From Takifugu bimaculatus (Eukaryota > Chordata > Actinopteri > Tetraodontiformes > Tetraodontidae), in the NCBI GenBank assembly GCA_004026145.2, contig CP034981.1:981310-1045309 (forward strand): a stretch of DNA of 64,000 nucleotides. Reading direction: 5' to 3'. Positions within the stretch are counted from its first letter, which is position 1; every line of letters starts with the position of its first letter. This document shows, in pieces, positions 22,180 to 30,954 of this stretch. The notes under the pieces are model-generated. The model was not told the origin of the DNA, made no database searches, and saw only the letters and a list, made by a program, of their open reading frames with translations. The position numbers were made by a program, and so were the translations under genes.

Positions 22180-23156
22180 GAAGACTCGTGACGCTGTAAA
22201 AAACAAGACGTGAGCAGAAGTTTGAGGCAACATCAGAGCAACATCAGCAACTGCCTGGAGGCACCTGGTGCAACCGTGGGCAGGTCACCACCAGGTTCCT
22301 CTGCACAGCAAAACTGGTGCCAACGTCTAGTTTGATCCTGGAAATTACGAAGCATGACGTGATAGTCTGGCCCCCCCACAAACAACCAATATTCTCCTGT
22401 TGTTGGAAGACGTGACTTTAACTGGGAAAAACATCTGGACCGGAACAGCGGAAGAAAAGAGAGAAAAGGATCCTCTGTTGCTCCAGACGTGTTTGATTGC
22501 TGTGGAATATTCTAGAATCTGTAGTCATGTGACCTATTTAAATGTCCTCGAGTCTGCCAGGGAGTCGGTGAGGACGCGTCCGTTGGCGAGTTCCTACCTG
22601 CGAGTGTTTGGTGATCAAGTCTCTGTTCTGTGTTTCTGCCAAAATAATGTTGCTTATTGATTTAATAGTAGAGCTAATTGATCCAGACCATAAGTCACAG
22701 CGACGCTGTTTGATGCAATTTATGTTGTGTGTTTATTCCTGGTGTGTTGGACACTTCTGATGTCACTTCCTTTGACCTTGATGGTGTAGATCCGTGACCT
22801 TGATGCCACAAATCACTTGTTTATGTCATCAATAAATGAGTCCTGGGAACATTTTGGCTTCTTTATCGTTCATGATCCAACCGCACACATACAGTTGGGG
22901 GGGGGGGGGGGGGGGGGCAGAGCTTCCATGAACTTTGAGCAGAACTGACGTCAGCAGGAACCATCAGAACTGGAGGATGAAGAGTGAAGAACAGCAAAGT
23001 CTTGAAAATGTGAAACATTCCAAACGTAACAAACTTCTTCACTTTATTTCATCCTCCTCAAACTCATGAACAAATCTCAAGGTCACAATATCTGCAGAGG
23101 ATCAATGAAGGTCACGTGAAGCCGTCAGAGGCTTCTTCTCCCATCGTTCCTCCATG
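22180..23156 (+). other. Amph 3' UTR and downstream sequence, copy 1
   Basis: Continues after the amph stop and matches 33982-34953. A polyadenylation signal AATAAA is at 22831-22836. A poly-G run lies at about 22899-22917. An 86-codon ORF at 22400-22660 is kept in both copies but resembles no known protein, and I read it as UTR. Confidence 0.6.
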
Positions 23157-23487
23157 AAGGTGCTGAGAAGAAGCTGAGTGGATGCTGCTGAGCGGGCAGA
23201 AGCCAGAAGACCTGGCCTGTTAAATGGGTCCACAGGTGTCTTCTGGAAGGTTCTGCAGCCTGAGAACCTGTTGCAGACGATGAGCAGGTGCAGCAGGCCA
23301 GAGTGTGACTGTGGGGACGAGACCGATAAAATCACTTCCTGTGCTGCGGCTGTGTGCTTCCTGTGATGGTGTCCTAGCAACAGTGAAACCACACGTTCTG
23401 GGGGAGCAACGCTGAAAGAGACGCAGAAACCTTCACAGCAACCTTCGGCTCCTTGCAGCATCTTCTCACCACATTTATCTTCTGGAC
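23157..23487 (-). repeat. Inverted repeat arm, left, copy 1
   Basis: About 330 bp, nearly identical in reverse complement to 28105-28447. The same pair occurs in copy 2 at 34954-35284 and 38028-38360. Arms begin or end at GTCCAGAAGATAAATGTGG. Each arm can be read as an open frame of about 100 residues, but no known protein is recognised. Confidence 0.88.
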
Positions 23488-23755
23488 GTTTACAGTCACG
23501 TCAATAAAATGTAAACATCAACTCTGAGCAAAAGGGAAACCTTGAAAATCTGTTTATAGGTTCTAATTGTGATGATTTATCTTTGATGTTTTAGAGAAAT
23601 GAATGAGCAGAAGCACATTTCAGAGCTGCTGAGACTGCTGTCGTCATGGAGACCTGTTTCCTGTTTGTGGTGAGGTGGGCGGGGCATCAGCAGCAGGGGC
23701 TGATGGGGGCTGAGAGGAGCTGGATCAGTCCTGCCTCCGGCCCACCAAAGCAACA

Positions 23756-26700
23756 ATGCAGCCGTTCACACCTGCGGCTCTCTGCTTCCTCTGCTCAGGT
23801 GAGTGTTTCCAGCCAGCCAGGACACGACCACCACACACACGCTGACTTCAGCTGCCTGTCCCCGTCTCTACAGGGCTGGTTGTCATAGAAACGCAGCTGA
23901 CCCAGGACCAGATCTCAGTGACCCGCAGAGCTGGTAAAATTGCCTCAATAAGCTGTGGAGGAATCGATAATTGTGGTTATGATTATGTGTACTGGTACCA
24001 GAAGAAGGAATCAGGCACGTTTAAAGTGCTCCTGGATATTGATAAGAGCAACGGTAAAATCACGTGGTACCCTCATGCTGACCAAGATGATTTCTCAGCT
24101 AAGATTCAGCAGAACAACTGTGAGTTGATCATCTCCTCAGTTAAACCCTCTCACGCTGCCTCATATTACTGCTCCTGTTGGACTGGAGACACAGTGAGAG
24201 AAGATGTGAGGCACCTGAACAAAAACCAGCTGCTGTGGATCAATATCCTTTCTGATGGAAATCTGATGTCTGGAACCAGAAAGACCTGATGTCTGGAACC
24301 AGAAAGACCTGATGTCTGGAACCAGAAAGACCTGATGTCTGGAACCAGGAAGACCTGATGTCAGAGTCACCTGTACTGAAACAGGAATCTTCAGGATCAG
24401 AACCTCGACTCAAATGTTCAGCAGCAGATTTTGTCCTTCTCTGTTTCACTGTGTCTGGATTTTTGGATCTGGAACCAGACTCGTCGTCTCAGGTGAGAAT
24501 CAAACTTTGCTCCAAACCTTTTAATAACAATCAAAAGACAAAAAAGAAATATTGACACTCAAGAAGATTATCTATAAAACCATAAACACAAGAGCACAGA
24601 CGGGAATTTAGCTGGATTTATCAGTGGATTATTGGTGAATAAATGGGTGGATTATCGGTAGATTATTGGTGAATAAATGGGTGGATTATCTGAGGATTAT
24701 TGGTGAATTAATGGGTATATTATCGGTAGATTATTGGTGAATAAATGGGTAGATTATCAGTGGATTATTGGTGAATAAATGGCTGGATTATTTGAGGATT
24801 ATTGGTGAATTAATGGGTATATTATCGGTAGATTATTGGTGAATAAATGGGTAGATTATCAGTGGATTATTGGTGAATAAATGGGTAGATTATCGGTGGA
24901 TTATTGGTGAATACATGGGTCGATTATCTGTGGATTATTGGTGAATAAATGGGTAGATTATCGGTGGATTATTGGAGAATAAATGGGTCGATTAAGGGTG
25001 GATTATTGGTTAATAAACGGGTAGATTATCAGTGGATTATTGGTGAATAAATGGGTAGATTATCGGTGGATTATTGGTGAATAAATGGGTAGATTATCGG
25101 TAGATTATCGGTGAATTAATGGTTAGATTATTTGAGGATTGTTGGTGACTAAAACGGTAGATTATCAAAAGATTATTGGTGAATAATTGGGTAGATTATC
25201 GGTGGATTATTGGTGAATTAATGGGTAGATTATCAGTAGATTATCGGTGAATTAATGGGTAGAATTTTTGAGGATTATTGGTGAATTAATGGGTAGATTA
25301 TTTGAGGATTATTGGTGAATAAAACGGTAGATTATCAGAAGATTATTGGTGAATAATTGGGTAGATTATCAATAGATTATGGGTGAATTAATGGGTAGAA
25401 TTTTTGAGGATTATTGGTGAATTAATGGGTAGAATATCGGTGGATTATTGGTGAATTAATGGGTAGATCATTGGTAGATTATCGGTGAATTAATGGGTAG
25501 ATTATTTGAGGATTATTGGTGAATAAAACGGTAGATTATCAGAAGATTATTGGTGAATAATTGGGTAGATTATCAATAGATTATGGGTGAATTAATGGGT
25601 AGATTATCGATAGATTATCGGTGAAAAAAAGGGTATATTGTCGGTAGATTATTGGTGAATAAATGGGTAGATTATCAATAGATTATGGGTGAATTAATGG
25701 GTAGATTATCAGTAGATTATTGGTGAATAAATGGGTAGATTATCGGTAGATTATTGGTGAATAAATGGGTAGATTATCAATGAATTATTGGTGAATAAAT
25801 GGGTAGGTTATCGGTAGATTATTGGTGAATAAATGGGTAGATTATCGGTGGATTATTGGTGAATAAATGGGTCGATTATCAATGGATTATTGGTGAATAA
25901 ATTGGTAGATTATCTGTGGATTATTGGTGAATAAATGGGTAGATTATCAATAGATTATTGGTGAATAAATGGGTGGATTATCAATGGATAATTAGTGAAT
26001 AAATGGGTAGCTTATCAATAGATTATTGGTGAATAAATGGGTGGATTATCAATGGATAATTGGTGAATAAATGGGTAGATTATCAATGGATTATTGGTGA
26101 ATAAATGGGTAGATTATCTGTGGATTATTAGTGAATAAATGGGTAGATTATCTGTGGATTATTGGTGAATAAATGGGTAGATTATCTGTGGATTATTGGT
26201 GAATAAATGGGTAGATTATCAATGGATAATTGGTGAATAAATGGGTAGATTATCTGTGTATTATTGGTGACAAAATGGGTAGATTATCTGTGGATTATTG
26301 GTGATTAAATGGGTAGATTATCTGTGGATTATTGGTGAATAAATTGGTAGATTATCTGTGGATTATTGGTGATTAAATGGGTAGATTATCTGTGGATTAT
26401 TGGTGAATAAATTGGTAGATTATTTTTGGATTATTGGTGAATAAATGGGTAGATTATCTGTGGATTATTGGTGAATAAATGGGTAGATTATCTGTGGATT
26501 ATTGGTGAATAAATGGGTAGATTATCTGTGGATTATTGGTGAAAAAATGGGTAGATTATCTGTGGATTATTGGTGATTAAATGGGTAGATTATCTGTGGA
26601 TTATTGGTGAATAAATTGGTAGATTATCTGTGGATTATTGGTGAATAAATGGGTAGATTATCAATAGATTATTGGTGAATAAATGGGTAGATTATCTGTG

Positions 26701-27679
26701 GATTATTGGTGAATAAATGGGTAGATTATCAATGGAGTATTGGTGAATAAATGGGTAGATTATCTGTGGATTATTGGTGAATAAATGGGTAGATTATCTG
26801 TGGATTATTGGTGAATAAATGGGTAGATTATCTGTGGATTATTGGTGAATAAATGGGTAGATTATCAATGGATTATTGGTGAATAAATGGGTGGATTATC
26901 AGTGGATTATTGGTGAATAAATAGGTAGATTATCGATTATGAATGACTTGTGTGAGCGCACGATGTGCATGTGTGGTTGAGCTGACCTCTGACCTCCAGC
27001 GTTGACCCCTCAGGGCCAGTGAGAGCAGTAACTCTGGTGTCTCACCACAGATGCGGCGCTGGTCCAGCCTGTGTTGAGCGTGTACCCAGCAGCATCCAGA
27101 GATCCTCTGGAGGGGAGGACCGCCCTGCTGTGTGTGGCCTCAGACATGGTTCCTCCTCTGGTGAGGTTCTCCTGGAGGAGACAACGGGCCGACAGTGCTG
27201 TGGAGGAGTCACCTCCTGCCCATGAAGAAGAGCTGCAGCTCAGAGAGCCGGGCCGCATCACCTCCATCAGACTGCTGGACCGGGACGCCGTCCACACCTA
27301 TAAATACCGCTGCTCCGTGCAGCACGAGGGGGGGGCGGTGAAGGCCCAGTCCCAGCAAGGTGCTGATGTCCTGTCCCTCAGCCATCTTGAGACACCTTCA
27401 GGTGGGCTGATCTTTCTTCTTCACTGTGTTTGTCTTCCAGAGGTTGCACCAGCCCCCCCGTCCATCCCTACGTCTGTCCCTCCCTCCAGTCCTCCGTCTG
27501 TCCCCCCGTCCATCCCTCCGTCCATCCCTCCGTCCATCCCTCCGTCTGTCCCCCCGTCTGTGCTGAGGATGAAGCTGCTCTCTTTTGTCTACACGGCCCT
27601 GATGATGAAGAGTCTGCTGAGCTGCTGTGGAATCTCTCTGCTCCTCTTCCTCACCAACAACCAGAAACAGGCTGACTGA
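23756..27679 (+). CDS. trg: T-cell receptor gamma V-J-C cassette, copy 1 (germline)
   Basis: Leader exon 23756-23798 (MQPFTPAALCFLCS), V exon 23874-24189, J 24454-24492, constant Ig exon 27051-27359 and connecting peptide/membrane exon 27441-27679. The germline V and J must be joined by RAG recombination. V carries C in SISC, W in WYQKK and YYCSCW, typical of gamma chains. J has the FGSGT motif. C has ALLCVAS and YKYRCSV cysteines. The last exon holds a PPSI/PPSV tandem hinge and a membrane segment with a lysine (TALMMKSLL), as in TCR chains that pair with CD3. V has a 23-type and J a 12-type signal. Location beside amph agrees with the mammalian TRG locus. A TCR beta-like or IgL gene is less likely. 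Confidence 0.82.
24190..24227 (+). promoter_or_regulatory. V recombination signal, 23-type, copy 1
   Basis: Heptamer CACAGTG at 24190-24196, a 22-bp spacer, then nonamer ACAAAAACC at 24219-24227. Heptamer and nonamer both match the consensus exactly. Confidence 0.9.
24265..24362. repeat. 23-bp tandem repeat between V and J, copy 1
   Basis: Four units of GATGTCTGGAACCAGAAAGACCT type. The core TCTGGAACCAGA also occurs in the J coding sequence. Copy 2 has a longer, more varied version at 37085-37236. Confidence 0.88.
24426..24453 (+). promoter_or_regulatory. J recombination signal, 12-type, copy 1
   Basis: Nonamer AGATTTTGT at 24426-24434 (7 of 9 to consensus), a spacer of exactly 12, and heptamer CACTGTG at 24447-24453 directly before the J coding sequence. 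Confidence 0.88.
24454..24492 (+). CDS. TCR gamma J segment, copy 1
   Basis: 39 nt, followed by a GTGAGA donor. It reads FGSGTRLVVS with one extra base, giving phase 1 into the constant exon (G plus AT makes D of DAALVQP). The FGxG bulge needed for V-domain folding is present. Confidence 0.88.
24610..26940. repeat. 34-bp minisatellite in the J-C intron, copy 1
   Basis: Roughly 65-70 units of a 34-bp sequence containing ATTATTGGTGAATAAATGGG and TAGATTATC. Units are contiguous without spacers. The paralogous intron in copy 2 has only about three units (36690-36810). Confidence 0.93.
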
Positions 27680-27750
27680 CTGGTTCCAGTCCACCATCCT
27701 GTCTCGTCCTCTCACTGCTTCCTTTTCCACTGGGACTTTTCCTCTCGCAG

Positions 27751-27806
27751 AATAAAAGCTTCTCTCCAGCAATAATAACTGTAATTTGCCAGCTTTGATC
27801 AATAAA
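27751..27806 (+). terminator. Polyadenylation signals of the TCR gamma cassette, copy 1
   Basis: AATAAA at 27751-27756 and a second AATAAA just after 27800, within about 130 bp of the stop codon. Confidence 0.7.
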
Positions 27807-28137
27807 GTAAATGTGTCTGAACAGGAAGCTGAATCCTCGTTGTGAGGTCACCAAACTCTTCGTGGTTTGATGTCATTTTTTCAACTTTGTTGATGAATTT
27901 CTGGACCGATGACAGCGTCTCGATCACTTCCTGTTTGACATGTTTGTTATTAGGAAGCGGCAGAATGAGACGGTTGCTGCTCACATGTTGATCTTTAGGG
28001 ACGATATTGGAAGACACAGAAGATTTCCTGTTTATTACGGAGAAATCCAGAAATGGTTCGTTGATCATTACATACAAATTAAGTCCGAATAATTCTAAAA
28101 GTGTCCAGAAGATAAATGTGGTGAGAAGATGCTGCAA
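27799..28137 (-). CDS. Unidentified 112-codon ORF, copy 1
   Basis: Starts inside the inverted-repeat arm (MQHLLTTFIF) and runs convergent to the TCR gamma cassette. Copy 2 has the same ORF at 35250-35588 with four residue differences and no frame change. It begins with a hydrophobic stretch and then a polar part with no recognised motif. It may be an unspliced exon or chance. No function proposed. Confidence 0.3.
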   Translation of the reverse strand: MQHLLTTFIFWTLLELFGLNLYVMINEPFLDFSVINRKSSVSSNIVPKDQHVSSNRLILPLPNNKHVKQEVIETLSSVQKFINKVEKMTSNHEEFGDLTTRIQLPVQTHLLY

Positions 28138-28447
28138 GGAGCCGAAGGTTGCTGTGAAGGTTGCTGTGAAGGTTTCTGCGTCTCTTTCAGCGTTGCTCCC
28201 CCAGAACGTGTGGTTTCACTGTTGCTAGGACACCATCACAGGAAGCACACAGCCGCAGCACAGGAAGTGATTTTATCGGTCTCGTCCCCACAGTCACACT
28301 CTGGCCTGCTGCACCTGCTCATCGTCTGCAACAGGTTCTCAGGCTGCAGAACCTTCCAGAAGACACCTGTGGACCCATTTAACAGGCCAGGTCTTCTGGC
28401 TTCTGCCCGCTCAGCAGCATCCACTCAGCTTCTTCTCAGCACCTTCA
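28105..28447 (+). repeat. Inverted repeat arm, right, copy 1
   Basis: Reverse complement of 23157-23487, with one extra 12-bp unit (GGTTGCTGTGAA repeated near 28146-28170). Confidence 0.88.
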
Positions 28448-28821
28448 CAGGGCACAAATTAGTCAGTAAAATCCCTTCTGGAAGGGGATCAACAGGATCG
28501 GCTCAAATCAGCATTTCCCTTCTAACAATAGTTGATATTTAAAACCCGTTTGGAAGCATCTCCACAGGATCTTCAGCAACGTGAGTTGTGATGGAGGCCC
28601 CAAGATTCAGGTCAGGATTATGAAGTCAGTGACCAGATAAACCAGAACAACTGCTCTTCATCTTTAGGCCACTTTAGCAAACCAGAGAAAAGCACTGGGC
28701 GCTGTGGTGCTTTGATGTTTCAGATCAAAGTCTCTCTGGAATCTATGTTACCAACTGAATCAGCTCTTCCTTGGTCCACCATCAGCGCCTCCTAAAGACA
28801 TTAAAATCCGGCCGTGCCGTG

Positions 28822-30102
28822 GACAAGGAGGGGAAGTGTTTCAGGTCTCCAGATGGGTCAGGGTCTGAGTACGAGACTGCTGAAGAGTGGGCTGATGGAG
28901 GTCAGGGAGGAGGCTGGGTGAGCCCAGATGATGAACGTTCCTGTACAAATCAAGTTCCACTTAAAGTGTCAGACGGGTGGGAAGCTGGACATGAGGCTGC
29001 AGAGCAGGAGTTATGGAAGAGTGACGAAGAAAAGTGTTCAGCTGATGAAGAGTTGGCACGGAACACTGGTACACAATCAGTTTCCAGAGATCAGGCAGGT
29101 GAGCAAGGCATGCTCACTTTCACCTGTGAGCCACAAACAGGAAGTGTGTTTAACGAAAACCCCTCAGATAACAAGGGAGGTGCGTTTGATTCAGATCCCA
29201 CGACTGAAGCACAGGGAGGAGCTGCGTTTGATTCAGACCCTTTTGCTGAAGCACAGGGAGGAGGTGCGTTTGATTCAGACCCTTTTGCTCAAACAGAAAG
29301 TGGAGGTGCGTTTGATTCAGACCCTTTTGCTGAAGCACAGGGAGGAGGTGCGTTTGATTCAGACCCTTTTGCTCAAACAGAAAGTGGAGGTGCGTTTGAG
29401 TCAGACCAGTGTGTCAACAGTTTCCCAGAAACATGTTCAGGTACTGAAGATGGCGTCTGGACCTCCGAGCCCTGGCGGGACTCTGCATCCGTCTCAGCTG
29501 AGGGAGTTAAAGCTGTAAACAGAATTCACAAAGAACCAGAAAATTCAGACATGTCAGAAGATGAAGCTGCAAACCGAAGACTTGGAAAGTTGTATCAAGA
29601 GCTAGATACAGAGAAGGAAGAGGTATTGGTCTTTCTCAACTCCGCCCTGTGGTAGAAACCAGCCTCGTGTAGAAATGAATGGAGAATCCTTTATGGTGTC
29701 TTCACCCTTCCACAGAGTCCTCAAACCTGGACCCCAGCCTGAGCTCCTCCTACACCTCCTCTTGCTTGCTTTATCTGTGTGTCCATCCCATCCTCCGGTT
29801 CCACATTTGGTTATCTTTAAGGTGTCACCGTTGCAGCGTGCTAACAATGTTTGTGTCTTTGTGCTTTACTCCAGGTCACCAGTGCGTTTAATGGCCTGTC
29901 CCGGGTAACCTGTTCTAATCTGTTAAACGGGTCTGAGATTGAACCTTTGCTTGACTGGCTGATGAACCCCTCCACCAGACGGATCCCTCAGAACGGAGGG
30001 AGGAATCGATTGGATACCATCATGGGATTGAGTCATGTGTCTTCTCCACCGGGGAGACAACAACAACAACAACAACAACAACAACAGCAGCAGCAAATAT
30101 AG
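28822..30102 (+). CDS. Exons of an unidentified DPF-repeat protein (partial)
   Basis: Two exons are visible: up to 29622 (…LYQELDTEKEE, then donor GTATTG) and 29875 to a TAG at 30100-30102 (VTSAFNGLSR…LLDWLMNPSTRR, then a polyglutamine run). The first is acidic and holds six GAFDSDP-type repeats of about 12-25 residues, five of the form SDPF, SDPT or similar. DPF motifs bind the AP-2 alpha appendage in endocytic proteins such as amphiphysin and EPS15, so an endocytic role is possible. I cannot align these exons to amphiphysin. The 5' exon limit is not certain, since the frame is open back into duplicated sequence at 28771. Confidence 0.5.
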
Positions 30103-30318
30103 CAACAACAGTAGCAGCAACAACAACAACAAATATAGCAACAACAACAACAACAGCAGCAAATATAGCAGCAGCAACAACAAATATAGCAACAACAACA
30201 ACAACAGCAAATATAGCAACAACAACAGTAGCAACAACAACAACAACAGCAAATATAGCAACAACAACAACAACAGTAGCAGCAACAACAACAACAACAA
30301 ATATAGCAACAACAGCCC
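30055..30318. repeat. (CAA/CAG)n repeat
   Basis: CAACAACAA runs with interspersed CAGCAG and AAATATAGC, immediately after the second DPF-gene exon. ORFs on either strand here are homopolymer artefacts (poly-N, poly-L, poly-C). Confidence 0.92.
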
Positions 30319-30409
30319 ACAAAGGTTGAATGTCAGTCAGAACCAAAGAGGTTTTGAATGAAAGATGTGTGTCGGACCAGTAAAGTGTGTTTTGTGAATC
30401 ATCATGACC

Positions 30410-30840
30410 AGTGTGGGTCAGTGTTAGTTAGTGTGGGTTAGAGTTAGTTAGTGTGGGTTAGTGTTAGTGTGGGTTAGTGATAGTGTGGGTCAGTGTGGGT
30501 CAGTGTGGGTTATTGATAGTGTGGGTTAGTGTTAGTTAGTGTGGGTTAGTGTTAGTGTGGGTTAGTGTTAGTTAGTGTGGGTTAGTGTTAGTGTGGGTGT
30601 GTTAGTGTGGGTTAGTGTTAGTGTGGGTTAGTGTTAGTTAGTGTTGGTCAGTGTTGGTTCGTGTGGGTCAGTGTGGGTTAGTGTTAGTGTGGGTTAGTGT
30701 GTTAGTGTGGGTTAGTGTTAGTGTGGGTTATTGTTAGTCAGTGTGGGTCAGCGTGTGGGTTAGTGTTGGCTTAGTATTCATATGGGTTAGTATTAGTGTA
30801 GATTAGGGTTAGTGTGGGTTAATGTTAGTCAGTGTTGGTT
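30410..30840. repeat. GTGTGGGTTAGTGTTAGT minisatellite
   Basis: Irregular tandem units of GTGTGGGTTA and GTGTTAGTTA. The LINE at 210-4266 inserted in the copy 1 equivalent, of which a few units remain at 4270-4290. Confidence 0.9.
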
Positions 30841-30954
30841 AGTTAAAGTACTGTAACGGTTAGTCTGGCATGTTGATGTTGAGGGTTTAGTGGAAGTAAA
30901 TGTTAGAATGTGACTCATTGTGACTCGTTTGTGTTTCACCTGTCTGCTCCTCAG

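Larger units (their letters stand above)
4270..28821 (+). repeat. Segmental duplication, copy 1 (amph 3' exons plus TCR gamma cassette)
   Basis: Outside its insertions this stretch is nearly identical to 30824-38735. Amph exons match exactly or with one or two changes, and introns and downstream sequence align throughout. The right edge is sharp: both copies read CCGGCCGTGCCGTG, then diverge at 28822 and 38736. Copy 1 is three times longer because it holds LINE, gypsy and minisatellite insertions. The inner 23.49-28.10 kb part is inverted relative to copy 2. Confidence 0.85.

Noticed and set aside
22400..22660. 86-codon ORF repeated at 34202-34462
   Set aside because: Conservation follows from the recent duplication. 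It lies in amph downstream sequence and has no recognisable domain.
24610..26940. CRISPR-like regular repeats
   Set aside because: Units are contiguous 34-bp minisatellite repeats with no unique spacers, in a vertebrate intron.
30033..30361. Poly-Cys, poly-Leu or poly-Asn ORFs
   Set aside because: Translation of the CAA/CAG repeat in different frames.
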